A DNA stretch of 64,000 bases from the NCBI GenBank assembly GCA_945910005.1, contig OX246737.1:85016496-85080495 (forward strand), written 5' to 3'. Under the pieces are notes generated by a model. The model did not search any database. It saw only the letters and a list, made by a program, of their open reading frames with translations, and was not told the origin of the DNA. Below, piece after piece: positions 50,701 through 61,971 of this stretch. The DNA comes from Isoperla grammatica. Taxonomy: Eukaryota; Arthropoda; Insecta; Plecoptera; Perlodidae. The position numbers and the translations under genes are program-made. How positions within the stretch are numbered: the stretch's first letter is position 1; each line of letters opens with the position of its first letter.

Positions 50701-53700
50701 GACCACAGTAACTGGTTGTGCGCATATCTACGTCACACAGTCCCCGCTAAGCATTAGAATCATACTGTGATGAGGCGCTGAGAGAGCTAGACCTTATAAG
50801 TATTGTCGTCCGTGACCACAGTAACTGGTTTTGCGCATATCTACGTCACACAGTCCCCGCTAAGCATCAGGTTCATATTGTGATGAGGTGGTGAGATAGC
50901 TAGACCTTATAGGTATTGTCGTCCGTGACCACAGTAACTGGTTGTGCGCATATCTACGTCACACAGTCCTCGCTAAGCATCAGGTTCATACTGTTATGAG
51001 GCGGTGAGAGAGCTAGACCTTATAGGTATTGTCGTCCGTGACCACAGTAACGGGTTGTGCGCATATCTACGTCACACAGTCCCCGCTAAGCATCAGAATC
51101 ACACTGTGATGAGGCGCTGAGAGAGCTAGACCTTATAGGTATTGTCGTCCGTGACCACAGTAACTGGTTGTGCGCATATCTACGTCACACAGTGCCCGCT
51201 AAGCATCAGGTTCATATTGTGATGAGGTGGTGAGATAGCTAGACCTTATAGGTATTGTCGTCCGTGACCACAGTAACTGGTTGTGCGCATATCTACGTCA
51301 CACAGTCCCCGCTAAGCATCAGAATCACACTGTGATGAGGCGCTGAGAGAGCTAGACCTTATAGGTATTGTCGTCCGTGACCACAGTAACTGGTTGTGCG
51401 CATATCTACGTCACACAGTGCCCGCTAAGCATCAGGTTCATATTGTGATGAGGTGGTGAGATAGCTAGACCTTATAGGTATTGTCGTCCGTGACCACAGT
51501 AACTGGTTGTGCGCATATCTACGTCACACAGTGCCCGCTAAGCATCAGGTTCATATTGTGATGAGGTGGTGAGATAGCTAGACCTTATAGGTATTGTCGT
51601 CCGTGACCACAGTAACTGGTTGTGCGCATATCTACGTCACACAGTCCCCGCTAAGCATCAGAATCACACTGTGATGAGGCGCTGAGAAAGCTAGACCTTA
51701 TAGGTATTGTCGTCCGTGACCACAGTAACTGGTTGTGCGCATATCTACGTCACACAGTGCCCGCTAAGCATCAGGATCATATTGTGATGAGGACGTGAGA
51801 GAGCTTGACCTTATAGGTATTGTCGTCCGTGACCACAGTAACTGGTTGTGCGCATATCTACGTCACACAGTGCCCGCTAAGCATCAGGTTCATATTGTGA
51901 TGAGGTGGTGAGATAGCTAGACCTTATAGGTATTGTCGTCCGTGACCACAGTAACTGGTTGTGCGCATATCTACGTCACACAGTCCCCGCTAAGCATTCG
52001 AATCATACTGTGATGAGGCGGTGAGAGAGCTAGACCTTATAGGTATTTTCGTCCGTGACCACAGTAACGGGTTGTGCGCATATATACGTCACTCAGTCCA
52101 CCGCTAAGCATCAGGTTCATACTGTAATGAGGCGGTGAGAGAGCTAGACCTTATAGGTATTGTCGTCCGTGACCACAGTAACTGGTTGTGCGCATATCTA
52201 CGTCACACAGTCCACGCTAAGCATCAGGATCATATTGTGATGAGGACGTGAGAGAGCTAGACCTTATAGGTATTGTCGTCCGTGACCACAGTAACTGGTT
52301 GTGCGCATATCTACGTCACACAGTCCACGCTAAGCATCAGGATCATATTGTGATGAGGACGTGAGAGAGCTAGACCTTATAGGTATTGTCGTCCGTGACC
52401 ACAGTAACGGGTTGTGCGCATATCTACGTCACACAGTCCCCGCTAAGCATCAGGTTCATATTGTGATGAGGTGGTGAGATAGCTAGACCTTATAGGTATT
52501 GTCGTCCGTGACCACAGTAACTGGTTGTGCGCATATCTACGTCACACAGTCCCCGCTAAGCATCAGGTTCATACTGTGATGAGGCGCTGAGAGAGCTAGA
52601 CCTCATAGGTATTGTCGTCCGTGACCACAGTAACGGGTTGTGCGCATATCTACGTCACACAGTCCCCGCTAAGCATCAGGTTCATATTGTGATGAGGTGG
52701 TGAGATAGCTAGACCTTATAGGTATTGTCGTCCGTGACCACAGTAACGGGTTGTGCGCATATCTACGTCACACAGTCCCCGCTAAGCATCAGGTTCATAC
52801 TGTGATGAGGCGCTGAGAGAGCTAGACCTCATAGGTATTGTCGTCCGTGACCACAGTAACGGGTTGTGCGCATATCTACGTCACACAGTGCCCGCTAAGC
52901 ATCAGGTTCATATTGTGATGAGGTGGTGAGATAGCTAGACCTTATAGGTATTGTCGTCCGTGACCACAGTAACTGGTTGTGCGCATATCTACGTCACACA
53001 GTCCCCGCTAAGCATTAGAATCATACTGTGATGAGGCGGTGAGAGAGCTAGACCTTATAGGTATTGTCGTCCGTGACCACAGTAACGGGTTGTGCGCATA
53101 TATACGTCACTCAGTCCACCGCTAAGCATCAGGTTCATACTGTAATGAGGCGGTGAGAGAGCTAGACCTTATAGGTATTGTCGTCCGTGACCACAGTAAC
53201 TGGTTGTGCGCATATCTACGTCACACAGTCCACGCTAAGCATCAGGATCATATTGTGATGAGGACGTGAGAGAGCTAGACCTTATAGGTATTGTCGTCCG
53301 TGACCACAGTAACTGGTTGTGCGCATATCTACGTCACACAGTCCACGCTAAGCATCAGGATCATATTGTGATGAGGACGTGAGAGAGCTAGACCTTATAG
53401 GTATTGTCGTCCGTGACCACAGTAACGTATTGTGCGCATATCTACGTCACACAGTCCCCGCTAAGCATCAGGATCATACTGTGATGAGGACGTGAGAGAG
53501 CTAGACCTTATAGGTATTGTCGTCCGTGACCACAGTAACTGGTTGTGCGCATATCTACGTCACACAGTCCCCGCTAAGCATCAGGATCATACTGTGATGA
53601 GGACGTGAGAGAGCTAGACCTTATAGGTATTGTCGTCCGTGACCACAGTAACGGGTTGTGCGCATATCTACGTCACACAGTGCCCGCTAAGCATCAGGAT

Positions 53701-53866
53701 CATACTGTGATGAGGACGTGAGAGAGCTAGACCTTATAGGTATTGTCGTCCGTGACCACAGTAACGGGTTGTGCGCATATCTACGTCACACAGTCCCCGC
53801 TAAGCATCAGGATCATACTGTGATGAGGCGCTGAGAGAGCTAGACCTTATAGGTATTGTCGTTTGT
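41757..53866. repeat. Satellite array 3: 113-bp tandem repeat, ~107 copies
   Basis: The unit runs from GTCGTCCGTGACCACAGTAA through GCGCATATCTACGTCACACA and CCCCGCTAAGCATCAG to GACCTTATAGGTATT. Variable positions include CTGGTT/CGGGTT, CCCCGC/GCCCGC/CCACGC, AGAATCA/AGGTTCA/AGGATCA and GGCGCTGAG/GGTGGTGAG/GGACGTGAG. The form AATCACACTGTGATG contains a perfect 6-bp dyad (ATCACA/TGTGAT). Each unit has about six CpGs and a TACGTCA motif that includes a CRE half site. The minus and plus strands are closed by stops; no open frame covers the array. It starts after GAATTCAACTTCACTC and ends where the unit degrades into GTCGTTTGTGTGCC. Confidence 0.97.
45181..53110. repeat. Nested higher-order repeats in array 3
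   Basis: A rare unit type, CATATATACGTCACTCAGTC with CCACCGC, occurs in pairs 1018 bp apart: 45181/46199, 48008/49026 and 52079/53097. Both members of successive pairs move by the same distance, 2827 bp (first to second pair) and 4071 bp (second to third). A second marker, CCTCGCTAAG with TACTGTAATGAG or close variant, appears near 44071, 47237 and 50969. The array has therefore grown by repeated duplication of multi-kilobase blocks as well as single units. Confidence 0.88.
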
Positions 53867-53923
53867 GTGCCGTTTCTTGTCACATCTTTTATTATTTTTT
53901 TTTTGTGGTGACAAGAATAGACA

Positions 53924-54062
<139 letters not shown>

Positions 54063-54353
54063 AATATACATTTGTCCCATTACATAATTAGTTGCATAAT
54101 ATTATCCGGACATCCACAAGTTGCACAAGCAACTTATCTGTGGATTTAATCTAACTTAAAAAAACACAGTATAACACTTCTGAACTAAATAACTAAAGTA
54201 TATGGTATGTTCCATTCGACACAAAATAGTAATGGAACTGAAAAAAAAAAAAAATAAAAAAATATAAATGCATTACAAATAAAAAAAACATGACACTACG
54301 CAATGTAATAAAAATATCACTCTTGATTAATTGAACTAGTAAATTAAAAATAA

Positions 54354-57329
54354 CTACAATATTATATTATGAATCAAATACATTTTTAATTTACTTTTCA
54401 ATTCCACGAACGTGTCTACTATTTTAATCTCCATTGGCATTTTATTAAAGTACAAAGGTAAACAATAACTTAATGATCTATTTCCATATTTGTTATTAAC
54501 TAGTGGTAACCTATACATACCAGCACTTATTGCCCGAGTTGCAGTATCATGAACAATAGGAATTTTGTATTGTTGTTCGAAAAAGTATTTTAATATTAGC
54601 TTGTATATAAAAATTTCTCTTACTGGCAAGACATCAAATAATAAATATAAATCATGTACACTAATACTACTTTCTGCTTTCCCTCTTGTGCTCATCATCT
54701 TTAATATATTGTTTTGTATGGAAATTAAGTTTTTAAGTTGCGAGTGGGAGGCGTTTCCCCAAGCTAATATCCCATACGAAATGACGGATTCCGCAAGAGC
54801 GACATACACCATTTTTAAATGTTTAAATGGTAAAAAGTCTCTTAGAGCATAAAGCTGATGAGCACAAGATCTTAGGCGCTTACATATTTTTAAAATTTGC
54901 ATGTCCCAGCAAAATTTTTGATCTATTTCTAAACCTAGATATGGATGACTGTAAACTGAAGCGATGGTAGTGTGACATGAACATTGTACGGTACTGTGAT
55001 TGCCGGCGTTTCGATGTAGACATTCGAAATTATGGGCGTGAACAGTTATTGTGGCATTCCGATCAGAGTTAAGGGGTAGACAAATATGAACGATTCTAGT
55101 TTTTTCTGTATTTATAATCAGTCTCACATCGTGATTCCATTTTAACATATTTAGAAAATCGCTTTGCAAATTCGCTTCTGCTACTTTCAGGTTCTTGTGT
55201 ATTGCTATTAATGCTGTATCGTCCGCATAGAAGAAAGAAAGGCACTTGACAATATATTTTACCATGACATTCACGTATACTAAGTAAAGCTGGGGTCCTA
55301 AAATTGACCCCTGTGGTACACCACTGTTACTTGTTTTAGCTTTACTATAAACTTCCCCTATTTTTACTATTAGTTTCCTGTTAAACAAATAATTTTCAAA
55401 CCACGCTAATACTTTACCCCTCACACCTATTCTGTCCAACGAATCTAAAAGTATTCTGTGGTCAAGAGTGTCGAAAGCCTTCTTAAAATCAACAAACATA
55501 CATAAAATATGAAAGTTGTCATTTAACTTAGAGTTAACTAAGTCAGAGAATTTTTCTAACAAGTCTACTGTGCTTTTTCCTTTTTGAAATCCATATTGCT
55601 CTCTGTTAATGATATTAAATTTAGTCATATAATTTATTAAACAGTCAGCCACATAACGTTCTAATATTTTTTCAATACTTGAGAGAATGGCAATAGGTCT
55701 GTAATTTTTATAATCTAAATGATCGCCTTTTTTATAGATAGGTCTAATGATTGACACTTTTAGTGTATCAGGAACCACTCCCTCCTTTAAAGACAGATTT
55801 ATAAATAATGCAATTACTGGACTTATTTCATGTACAATATTTTGCAGGTCTCTCATTCTAATACCATCAATGCCAGCCTGTTTATCGCTATTCATACTGT
55901 TTATTATCTCAGTGACTTTATTTACGCTAATAGGAGGAATATACATTGACTGTATCTGCCGTTCACCACCGCCTATCGTATCGTTGACCACACATCGGAT
56001 GTCACAACGGTGAATTATATTTTCAATATCTTCAACAAATGTACTTGCAAAGTTGTCAACTACATTATGAATTGTGTCACCTTTGCCGAGATATTTATGT
56101 ATTACTTCCTCTACTGTGTTCTGCTTTTTCCTACCAACCAGATTATTAATATTTTGCCACGTATCCTTTATACTATATCTATTTCTTTCTATTAAATGTT
56201 GATAGTATTGTCGTTTCCTTTCTACTATTTTTTTGTTTACATTATTCCTAAGAATAGTGTAGCTTTTCTTATAAACACTTTTATAAACCGATAGCTGTGG
56301 ACATTTTTTCCATTTTTGAAATGCATTATCTCTTTCCTTTAGTAAGCCGAGTAATTCTTTTGTCATCCAGCTTTTGTTAACTCTTTGTTTTCTTGTAGAA
56401 TGTTTAGAGTATGTCGCCTTTCCGTACGCTACTTTAAAGTTACAATATATCGCGTCATATAAAACATTACAATTATTTGCTACTAATAAATTCCCCCATT
56501 TGATACCTTTTAAAATACCTAATAGTTTTCTCTCGTCAATACACATTTTTAGAGGTGCTGCTGACTGTTCTCCAGTGTTATTTTCCCCCATACTTGTCGA
56601 TATAAGTACTAAATAGTGATCACTGATTTTCGTCGTATAAACAGCTGACTTTACATTTAGGTCAATGCCCCGTACGTAAACATGATCTAAACATGTACTA
56701 CTAAGCCTATCATTCACAATCTCTTCCCGTGTCGGTTTAGTGATGCATTGAATGAATCCGTTGGTTGCCAACATCGCCTGATAAAGTTGAACTTTATCAT
56801 CTCGGTAATCAAGTGTATCAATGTTAATGTCACCCAAATAGATACAATATTTGTTTTTGTTTTCCTGCCAATAAGTTTCTATTTCATTTATATAATCTAC
56901 CTTTGTGCTGTAACCAGGTGGTCTATAAACACATAACAACGATATTATCTCATTTTCCACAGTCAATTCGCCAGCAATACCCTCAAAATTATTAAATAAC
57001 ACTTCTCTTTTTTTAAATGTTATGTTGTTATTTACAAATAACATTAACCCACCACCCCTCTTATTAACCCGTAATTTACAAAAACGAGTATACCCTTCGA
57101 GATGAAACAAAGAACATTCTTCCAACAAATTCACTTCACTGAGAATTAAAATATGAAATTTTTTAACTTGGTCCTGTAAGGCAATTAGTAGCTCATCCCA
57201 ATTCGTGTTGATTGATCTTATATTTAGGTGTAAGGCAATAATTCCACTACAATTTTTATAACACCAGCCATTTAAGTCATCTGTAATTTCACATTCAATT
57301 TCTTCCCAATCATTATTTATTAAATCCAT
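54354..57329 (-). CDS. LINE ORF2: APE endonuclease and reverse transcriptase
   Basis: This is the replication enzyme of the LINE; it nicks the target and copies the RNA from that nick. I start it at the ATG at 57329 (991 aa); a GTG two codons upstream is not a plausible eukaryotic start. The N-terminal APE endonuclease (about residues 30-245) shows LNIRSIN (near 38), an LGDINID motif (D167, N169), LDHVY (215-219) and SDH (236-238). The reverse transcriptase (about 500-800) shows RPIYKKGD and NYRPI, YGFQKGKST, FVDFKKAFDTLDH (catalytic D614), SGVPQGSILGP and FFYADDT (catalytic D703, D704), then YLGLEID. The C-terminal region ends MYLIHNIIL. All catalytic residues are present and no stop or frameshift interrupts it. 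It follows ORF1 by a few bases, so translation probably relies on reinitiation. Confidence 0.95.
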   Translation of the reverse strand: MDLINNDWEEIECEITDDLNGWCYKNCSGIIALHLNIRSINTNWDELLIALQDQVKKFHILILSEVNLLEECSLFHLEGYTRFCKLRVNKRGGGLMLFVNNNITFKKREVLFNNFEGIAGELTVENEIISLLCVYRPPGYSTKVDYINEIETYWQENKNKYCIYLGDINIDTLDYRDDKVQLYQAMLATNGFIQCITKPTREEIVNDRLSSTCLDHVYVRGIDLNVKSAVYTTKISDHYLVLISTSMGENNTGEQSAAPLKMCIDERKLLGILKGIKWGNLLVANNCNVLYDAIYCNFKVAYGKATYSKHSTRKQRVNKSWMTKELLGLLKERDNAFQKWKKCPQLSVYKSVYKKSYTILRNNVNKKIVERKRQYYQHLIERNRYSIKDTWQNINNLVGRKKQNTVEEVIHKYLGKGDTIHNVVDNFASTFVEDIENIIHRCDIRCVVNDTIGGGERQIQSMYIPPISVNKVTEIINSMNSDKQAGIDGIRMRDLQNIVHEISPVIALFINLSLKEGVVPDTLKVSIIRPIYKKGDHLDYKNYRPIAILSSIEKILERYVADCLINYMTKFNIINREQYGFQKGKSTVDLLEKFSDLVNSKLNDNFHILCMFVDFKKAFDTLDHRILLDSLDRIGVRGKVLAWFENYLFNRKLIVKIGEVYSKAKTSNSGVPQGSILGPQLYLVYVNVMVKYIVKCLSFFYADDTALIAIHKNLKVAEANLQSDFLNMLKWNHDVRLIINTEKTRIVHICLPLNSDRNATITVHAHNFECLHRNAGNHSTVQCSCHTTIASVYSHPYLGLEIDQKFCWDMQILKICKRLRSCAHQLYALRDFLPFKHLKMVYVALAESVISYGILAWGNASHSQLKNLISIQNNILKMMSTRGKAESSISVHDLYLLFDVLPVREIFIYKLILKYFFEQQYKIPIVHDTATRAISAGMYRLPLVNNKYGNRSLSYCLPLYFNKMPMEIKIVDTFVELKSKLKMYLIHNIIL

Positions 57330-57342
57330 ACACACGAGCGAT

Positions 57343-58227
57343 TCACTCTAATTGATCAATGTCAGCTGCTGTTTTTATTTTCAACACTTCAGGCGTATGC
57401 TCGTCTTTTCGTACAAATATATTTCCTTTACGAAACCAAACAAACTTGTACCCAGTCACTTTAGCCCTCTGTTTAGTGAGCCAAAAAAGATTACGATAGT
57501 GTGGGGATAAATGTTCACTAATAAAAATGTTCAGATCTGCTCCACGTACTACGCCCTGAAGGATGTTAGTGTTTTTAATAGCGTTGGTTTTCTTCGCAAT
57601 CAAGATTTCGTCCCGTTTTTTTCGGGACACGAGCTGCACTATAATCTTGGGGGGGTAGTTCTTATTCCTTGTAGGAACTCTGTGCACTGCGTCTATATCG
57701 GAGCTATCGAGGTTAACTCTCATCTGACTCACAATGTCAATCACTAATCCTTCTACGTCTTCGTCCTCCCGTTGAATAACATTAGATATCTCCAAGTTCT
57801 TGTTCCTACCGTATTGATCTAGTTCCTGGACTTGATTGAATAATTCTGATATTAAATTGTCCTTTTTCTTCCCCTCTTGTACCAATTTCATAATAACTTC
57901 CTCGTTTTTTACCACTTTTTCTTGCAATCCTTTGAATGCTAATAGATCCTGCTTTATTTCTTGAATATCAAATCTCAGTTCGTTAACTACTTTTAATATT
58001 TCTTGGGTAGTAGCATACTCTGACTCACCAGACTGACCAGGTTTCGGTGAATCGTCGCGGCAACAGTAACAACGCCAGTCTTGTTTGGCCTTCTTTGATT
58101 TGGATTTTTGAGTAGCTTTACTAACACCCGCGCACTCGTAATGATACACTCTTTTACACTTGTAACACTCTACACAATCACCATCACTAGGCAGATTGTC
58201 GGCGCAGTCCAACTTAGAGCACTTCAT
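57343..58227 (-). CDS. LINE ORF1: PHD-finger, coiled-coil, FP-C-like RNA-binding protein
   Basis: The start is the ATG at 58227 (294 aa); the longer frame from 58239 begins with TTG. Residues 3-56 form a PHD-type zinc finger: C3, C8, C21, C24, H29, C32, C53 and C56, with W51 two residues before C53. A long amphipathic, probably coiled-coil segment follows (about 75-140). Residues about 135-215 resemble the nucleic-acid-binding middle of ORF1 proteins (QYGRNKNLEISNV, VHRVPTRN). The C-terminus (about 225-294), with SEHLSPHYRNLFWLTKQRAK, looks like the FP-C-type domain seen in many insect LINE ORF1 proteins. Its role is expected to be RNA binding and RNP formation; the PHD finger could read histones at the target, which is inference. 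Confidence 0.9.
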   Translation of the reverse strand: MKCSKLDCADNLPSDGDCVECYKCKRVYHYECAGVSKATQKSKSKKAKQDWRCYCCRDDSPKPGQSGESEYATTQEILKVVNELRFDIQEIKQDLLAFKGLQEKVVKNEEVIMKLVQEGKKKDNLISELFNQVQELDQYGRNKNLEISNVIQREDEDVEGLVIDIVSQMRVNLDSSDIDAVHRVPTRNKNYPPKIIVQLVSRKKRDEILIAKKTNAIKNTNILQGVVRGADLNIFISEHLSPHYRNLFWLTKQRAKVTGYKFVWFRKGNIFVRKDEHTPEVLKIKTAADIDQLE

Positions 58228-58285
58228 GACAACAAGCAACGAGACTAACAGCCAATGCAGCCTATAGCAGCGGAGCGACTCGGGA

Positions 58286-58321
58286 CACGTCCGTTCAGTT
58301 CAGAAGCGGCCGAACGAATGA
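58286..58321 (-). promoter_or_regulatory. LINE internal promoter: Inr plus DPE
   Basis: On the minus strand TCATTC (A+1 at 58319) matches the arthropod initiator, and GGACGTG (58292-58286) matches the downstream promoter element starting at exactly +28. Jockey, Doc, F and I elements of Drosophila use this TATA-less arrangement so that each new copy carries its own promoter. The upstream TCATTCATTCATTC stretch offers other initiators, but only this one has the correct spacing to the DPE, so I place the 5' end of the element at about 58319. Confidence 0.7.
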
Positions 58322-58327
58322 ATGAAT

Positions 58328-58356
58328 GAATAATAATAATAATAATAATAATAATT
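58328..58356. repeat. (AAT)n microsatellite at the LINE 5' junction
   Basis: About nine AAT units lie between the 5' end of the intact LINE and an older LINE relic. It is probably the shared target of the insertion and the tail of the relic. Confidence 0.8.
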
Positions 58357-58990
58357 GTAAAAATCAAAATAATGATAATAATTGTTCATTCATTTTATTT
58401 TATTTATTTCATTGACACAAAATACATATATACTTATTTTGGCATGACCACCATGAGCACTTTACTCGCGCGGTGGTAAGCTCTCAATGTCATTAAAACA
58501 ATATTCCTTCGCTGTGCCGCCGCCTACTAATAACCACATAACATATACACACAACTAAAAACTAAAAACTAAAACATTTAAAATATAAAACTACAAATAG
58601 ATATAATAACAGCATTTGCATCACTCAATTAAAAAAGTATCTGTTGATTCGATTTGCTTTAAAACATCCCTAGCTTTCATTTTGAAATTACTTAGAGTCA
58701 TCCTAGCATTAAAGTCAGGCATAAACTTAATTAACCATTATGTTAAAAATAGTTGGTCCTCTGTATGACAGTTGATTGCGCGCATTTTTACATTACAAAC
58801 TTTGGGACATTTATTTTATGCAATGTAGCTTGTCTTGTAAAAGAGGAACTGACCACTGGTTTATATGAACAAGAATTATTAAAAACATAAATGACAGTCT
58901 TAAAAATATACAAATGTTACAAAGGTAAAATACATAACATCGAATATAGAAAAGTGGTTGAATCTCCTTTCCGCATATTACTGATGGTTC
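58357..58990 (-). mobile_element. Probable 3' relic of an older LINE
   Basis: On the minus strand a short frame ending at the stop at 58621-58623 reads LSNFKMKARDVLKQIESTD, like the C-terminus of LINE reverse transcriptases, and nearby broken frames (HKINVPK near 58815) fit the same idea. It is 5' truncated and frameshifted. It would end in the AT-rich and AAT-containing segment at 58328-58400. The family cannot be assigned. Confidence 0.4.
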
Positions 58991-58996
58991 TGATAG

Positions 58997-60099
<1,103 letters not shown>

Positions 60100-60524
60100 A
60101 ACATCCATCCTGACATGGTTTTCGTGGTTTCCATTGTCCATAGAGTAGAATTACTAGGATGGCATCGAGAAATCGGCCACGACCGTACACACAGTAACAC
60201 GACGCAAAGAAGACACACACGAAGACAACGCAAATAAGATCATATCATTATGCAGTGTATACTATGAACAAGTACTAATAAGACAGTAACGACTGAAGTT
60301 GAACAAGGCACCTCATGGAAATACTTGACATTACATCTGTATTGTCCGTATAACATGTAAACACCGGCTTTGACCGAGATTGATGACTGTTTAAACTAGT
60401 AACATGTGATTAGTGAAGTTAAATAAGGTAGACACATGGAAATACTTGACATTACGTCCGTATAACATGTTAACGCCGGTTTTGACCGAGATTGTATGAT
60501 TGTGATACATTCAATAAAATAATA
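60100..60524 (+). mobile_element. 3' UTR fragment of an R4/Dong-like LINE (upstream copy)
   Basis: This segment shares TGGTTTTCGTGGTTTCCA, AATCGGCCACGACCGTACA and CATGGAAATACTTGACATT with the 3' UTR at 61590-61840 and, like it, ends ACAATAAAAT-type sequence into (AAT)n. It is 5' truncated to UTR only. The terminal ~93-bp module is present twice (about 60293-60385 and 60413-60505), whereas the downstream copy has it once (about 61745-61830). Confidence 0.75.
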
Positions 60525-60535
60525 ATTATAATAAA

Positions 60536-60630
<95 letters not shown>

Positions 60631-60640
60631 TAATCATAAT

Positions 60641-60706
<66 letters not shown>
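60519..60706. repeat. (AAT)n microsatellite between two R4/Dong-like 3' ends
   Basis: A mostly AAT tract with a few AAC and ATT interruptions. It follows the 3' end of the upstream LINE copy and directly precedes the coding sequence of the next, so it served as tail of one and target of the other. Confidence 0.95.
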
Positions 60707-61572
60707 CGGCAGACAAGTCGCTTTCTCCCCTCAATTTAAATGACGGAAATTTAAACTTGCTACAAAAACTTAATTCTGACACAGCAAAAGAGATCAGAAT
60801 ATCAGAAAAGACGTTACATAGCAGACATTATAAGGAACTTCTTAAGGATAGCGTCGATAGGGTAGCATCGACCAAATGGTTAACGTCCGGGGACATTTTC
60901 AGCGAAACAGAGGGATTTATGATCGCTATTCAAGATAAAGTAATCAAGACTAACAATTACAAAAAATACATACTGAAAGACGTCACAGTGGAAGATAAAT
61001 GTAGAAAATGTAATATGAACGGCGAAACAATTGAACATATCGTATCTGGGTGCAAAATGCTTTGTCAAACAGATTATCTTCATAGGCATAACCAAGTTGC
61101 AAACATTGTACATCAAAAATTAGCCATGAAGTATAAACTTATAAACACAACCGCTGCGTATTACAAATACAAGCCTGAAAAGGTATTAGATAGTAAAGAC
61201 TACAAATTATATTACGACCGGGCAGTTATAACAGACCAAACCATACATCACAATAGACCGGATATTATATTTATTGACAAGAAGAAACAAGAAACGATTT
61301 TAATTGATGTTGCCGTCCCTTTATGCCACAATGTAGAGACAACTTGGCGGGAAAAGATAAACAGATATAAGGAATTATCTATTGAAATAAAAAGGTTGTG
61401 GAAGCAGACTAATGTAACTGTTATACCGTTAATTATATCAGCAAATGGCATTGTTCCACGTAAACTCCATGACAGTATTAAATTAATTGGTCTCCAACCG
61501 AACATATACATCGAGATGCAAAAAGCAATTATTTTGAACACGTGTAGGATAGTCCGAAAATTTTTGAACTAA
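60706..61572 (+). pseudogene. R4/Dong-like LINE, C-terminal fragment (zinc knuckle plus RLE endonuclease)
   Basis: The frame opens right after the AAT tract and is uninterrupted to TAA at 61570-61572. It lacks an ATG because the element is 5' truncated; the reverse transcriptase is missing. Numbering from TTG 60757, residues 82-99 form a CCHC knuckle (C82, C85, H94, C99) typical of restriction-like-endonuclease LINEs. The endonuclease core follows: R155, R-PD at 167-169, LIDVAVP with D184, and K200 before Y204. This matches the R2/R4/NeSL-type PD-(D/E)XK layout. The knuckle and endonuclease normally position the enzyme and cut a specific target; Dong of Bombyx is known to use TAA repeats, and this copy is flanked by them on both sides. 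The assignment to R4/Dong rather than another RLE clade is inference. Confidence 0.85.
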
Positions 61573-61840
61573 GAAGAATGAAGACTTCAAGAAGCTCTCC
61601 ATCCTGATGGTGGTTTTCGTGGTTTCCACCGTACAAAGAGCGAATGCTGGGATGAGTACAAATCGGCCACGACCGTACATAGCATCTACAGTTCGGTTTG
61701 GAAAAAATAATGTGGACAATGATATATTAAGTAGTTCTAAGTAGATTTTAATAAGGTAAACACATGGAAATACTTGACATTTGTGTCCGTACAACATGTT
61801 TATGCCGGTTTTGACCGAGTTTGTATGTATTGCAACAATA
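61573..61840 (+). mobile_element. 3' UTR of the R4/Dong-like LINE (downstream copy)
   Basis: It follows the stop codon directly, is homologous to 60100-60524 and ends at (AAT)n. The matching UTRs show that the two copies belong to one family and lie in the same orientation. Confidence 0.8.
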
Positions 61841-61841
61841 A

Positions 61842-61876
<35 letters not shown>

Positions 61877-61891
61877 AATAATAATAATAAT

Positions 61892-61950
<59 letters not shown>

Positions 61951-61971
61951 TAATAATAATAATAATAATAA
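61840..61971. repeat. (AAT)n microsatellite downstream of the R4/Dong-like LINE
   Basis: A 132-bp AAT tract with small interruptions, at the 3' end of the element. Confidence 0.95.

Noticed and set aside
57330..57335. GTG start for LINE ORF2 and TTG start (58239) for ORF1
   Set aside because: Eukaryotic translation makes the in-frame ATGs at 57329 and 58227 the likelier starts; the zinc finger and endonuclease are complete from there.
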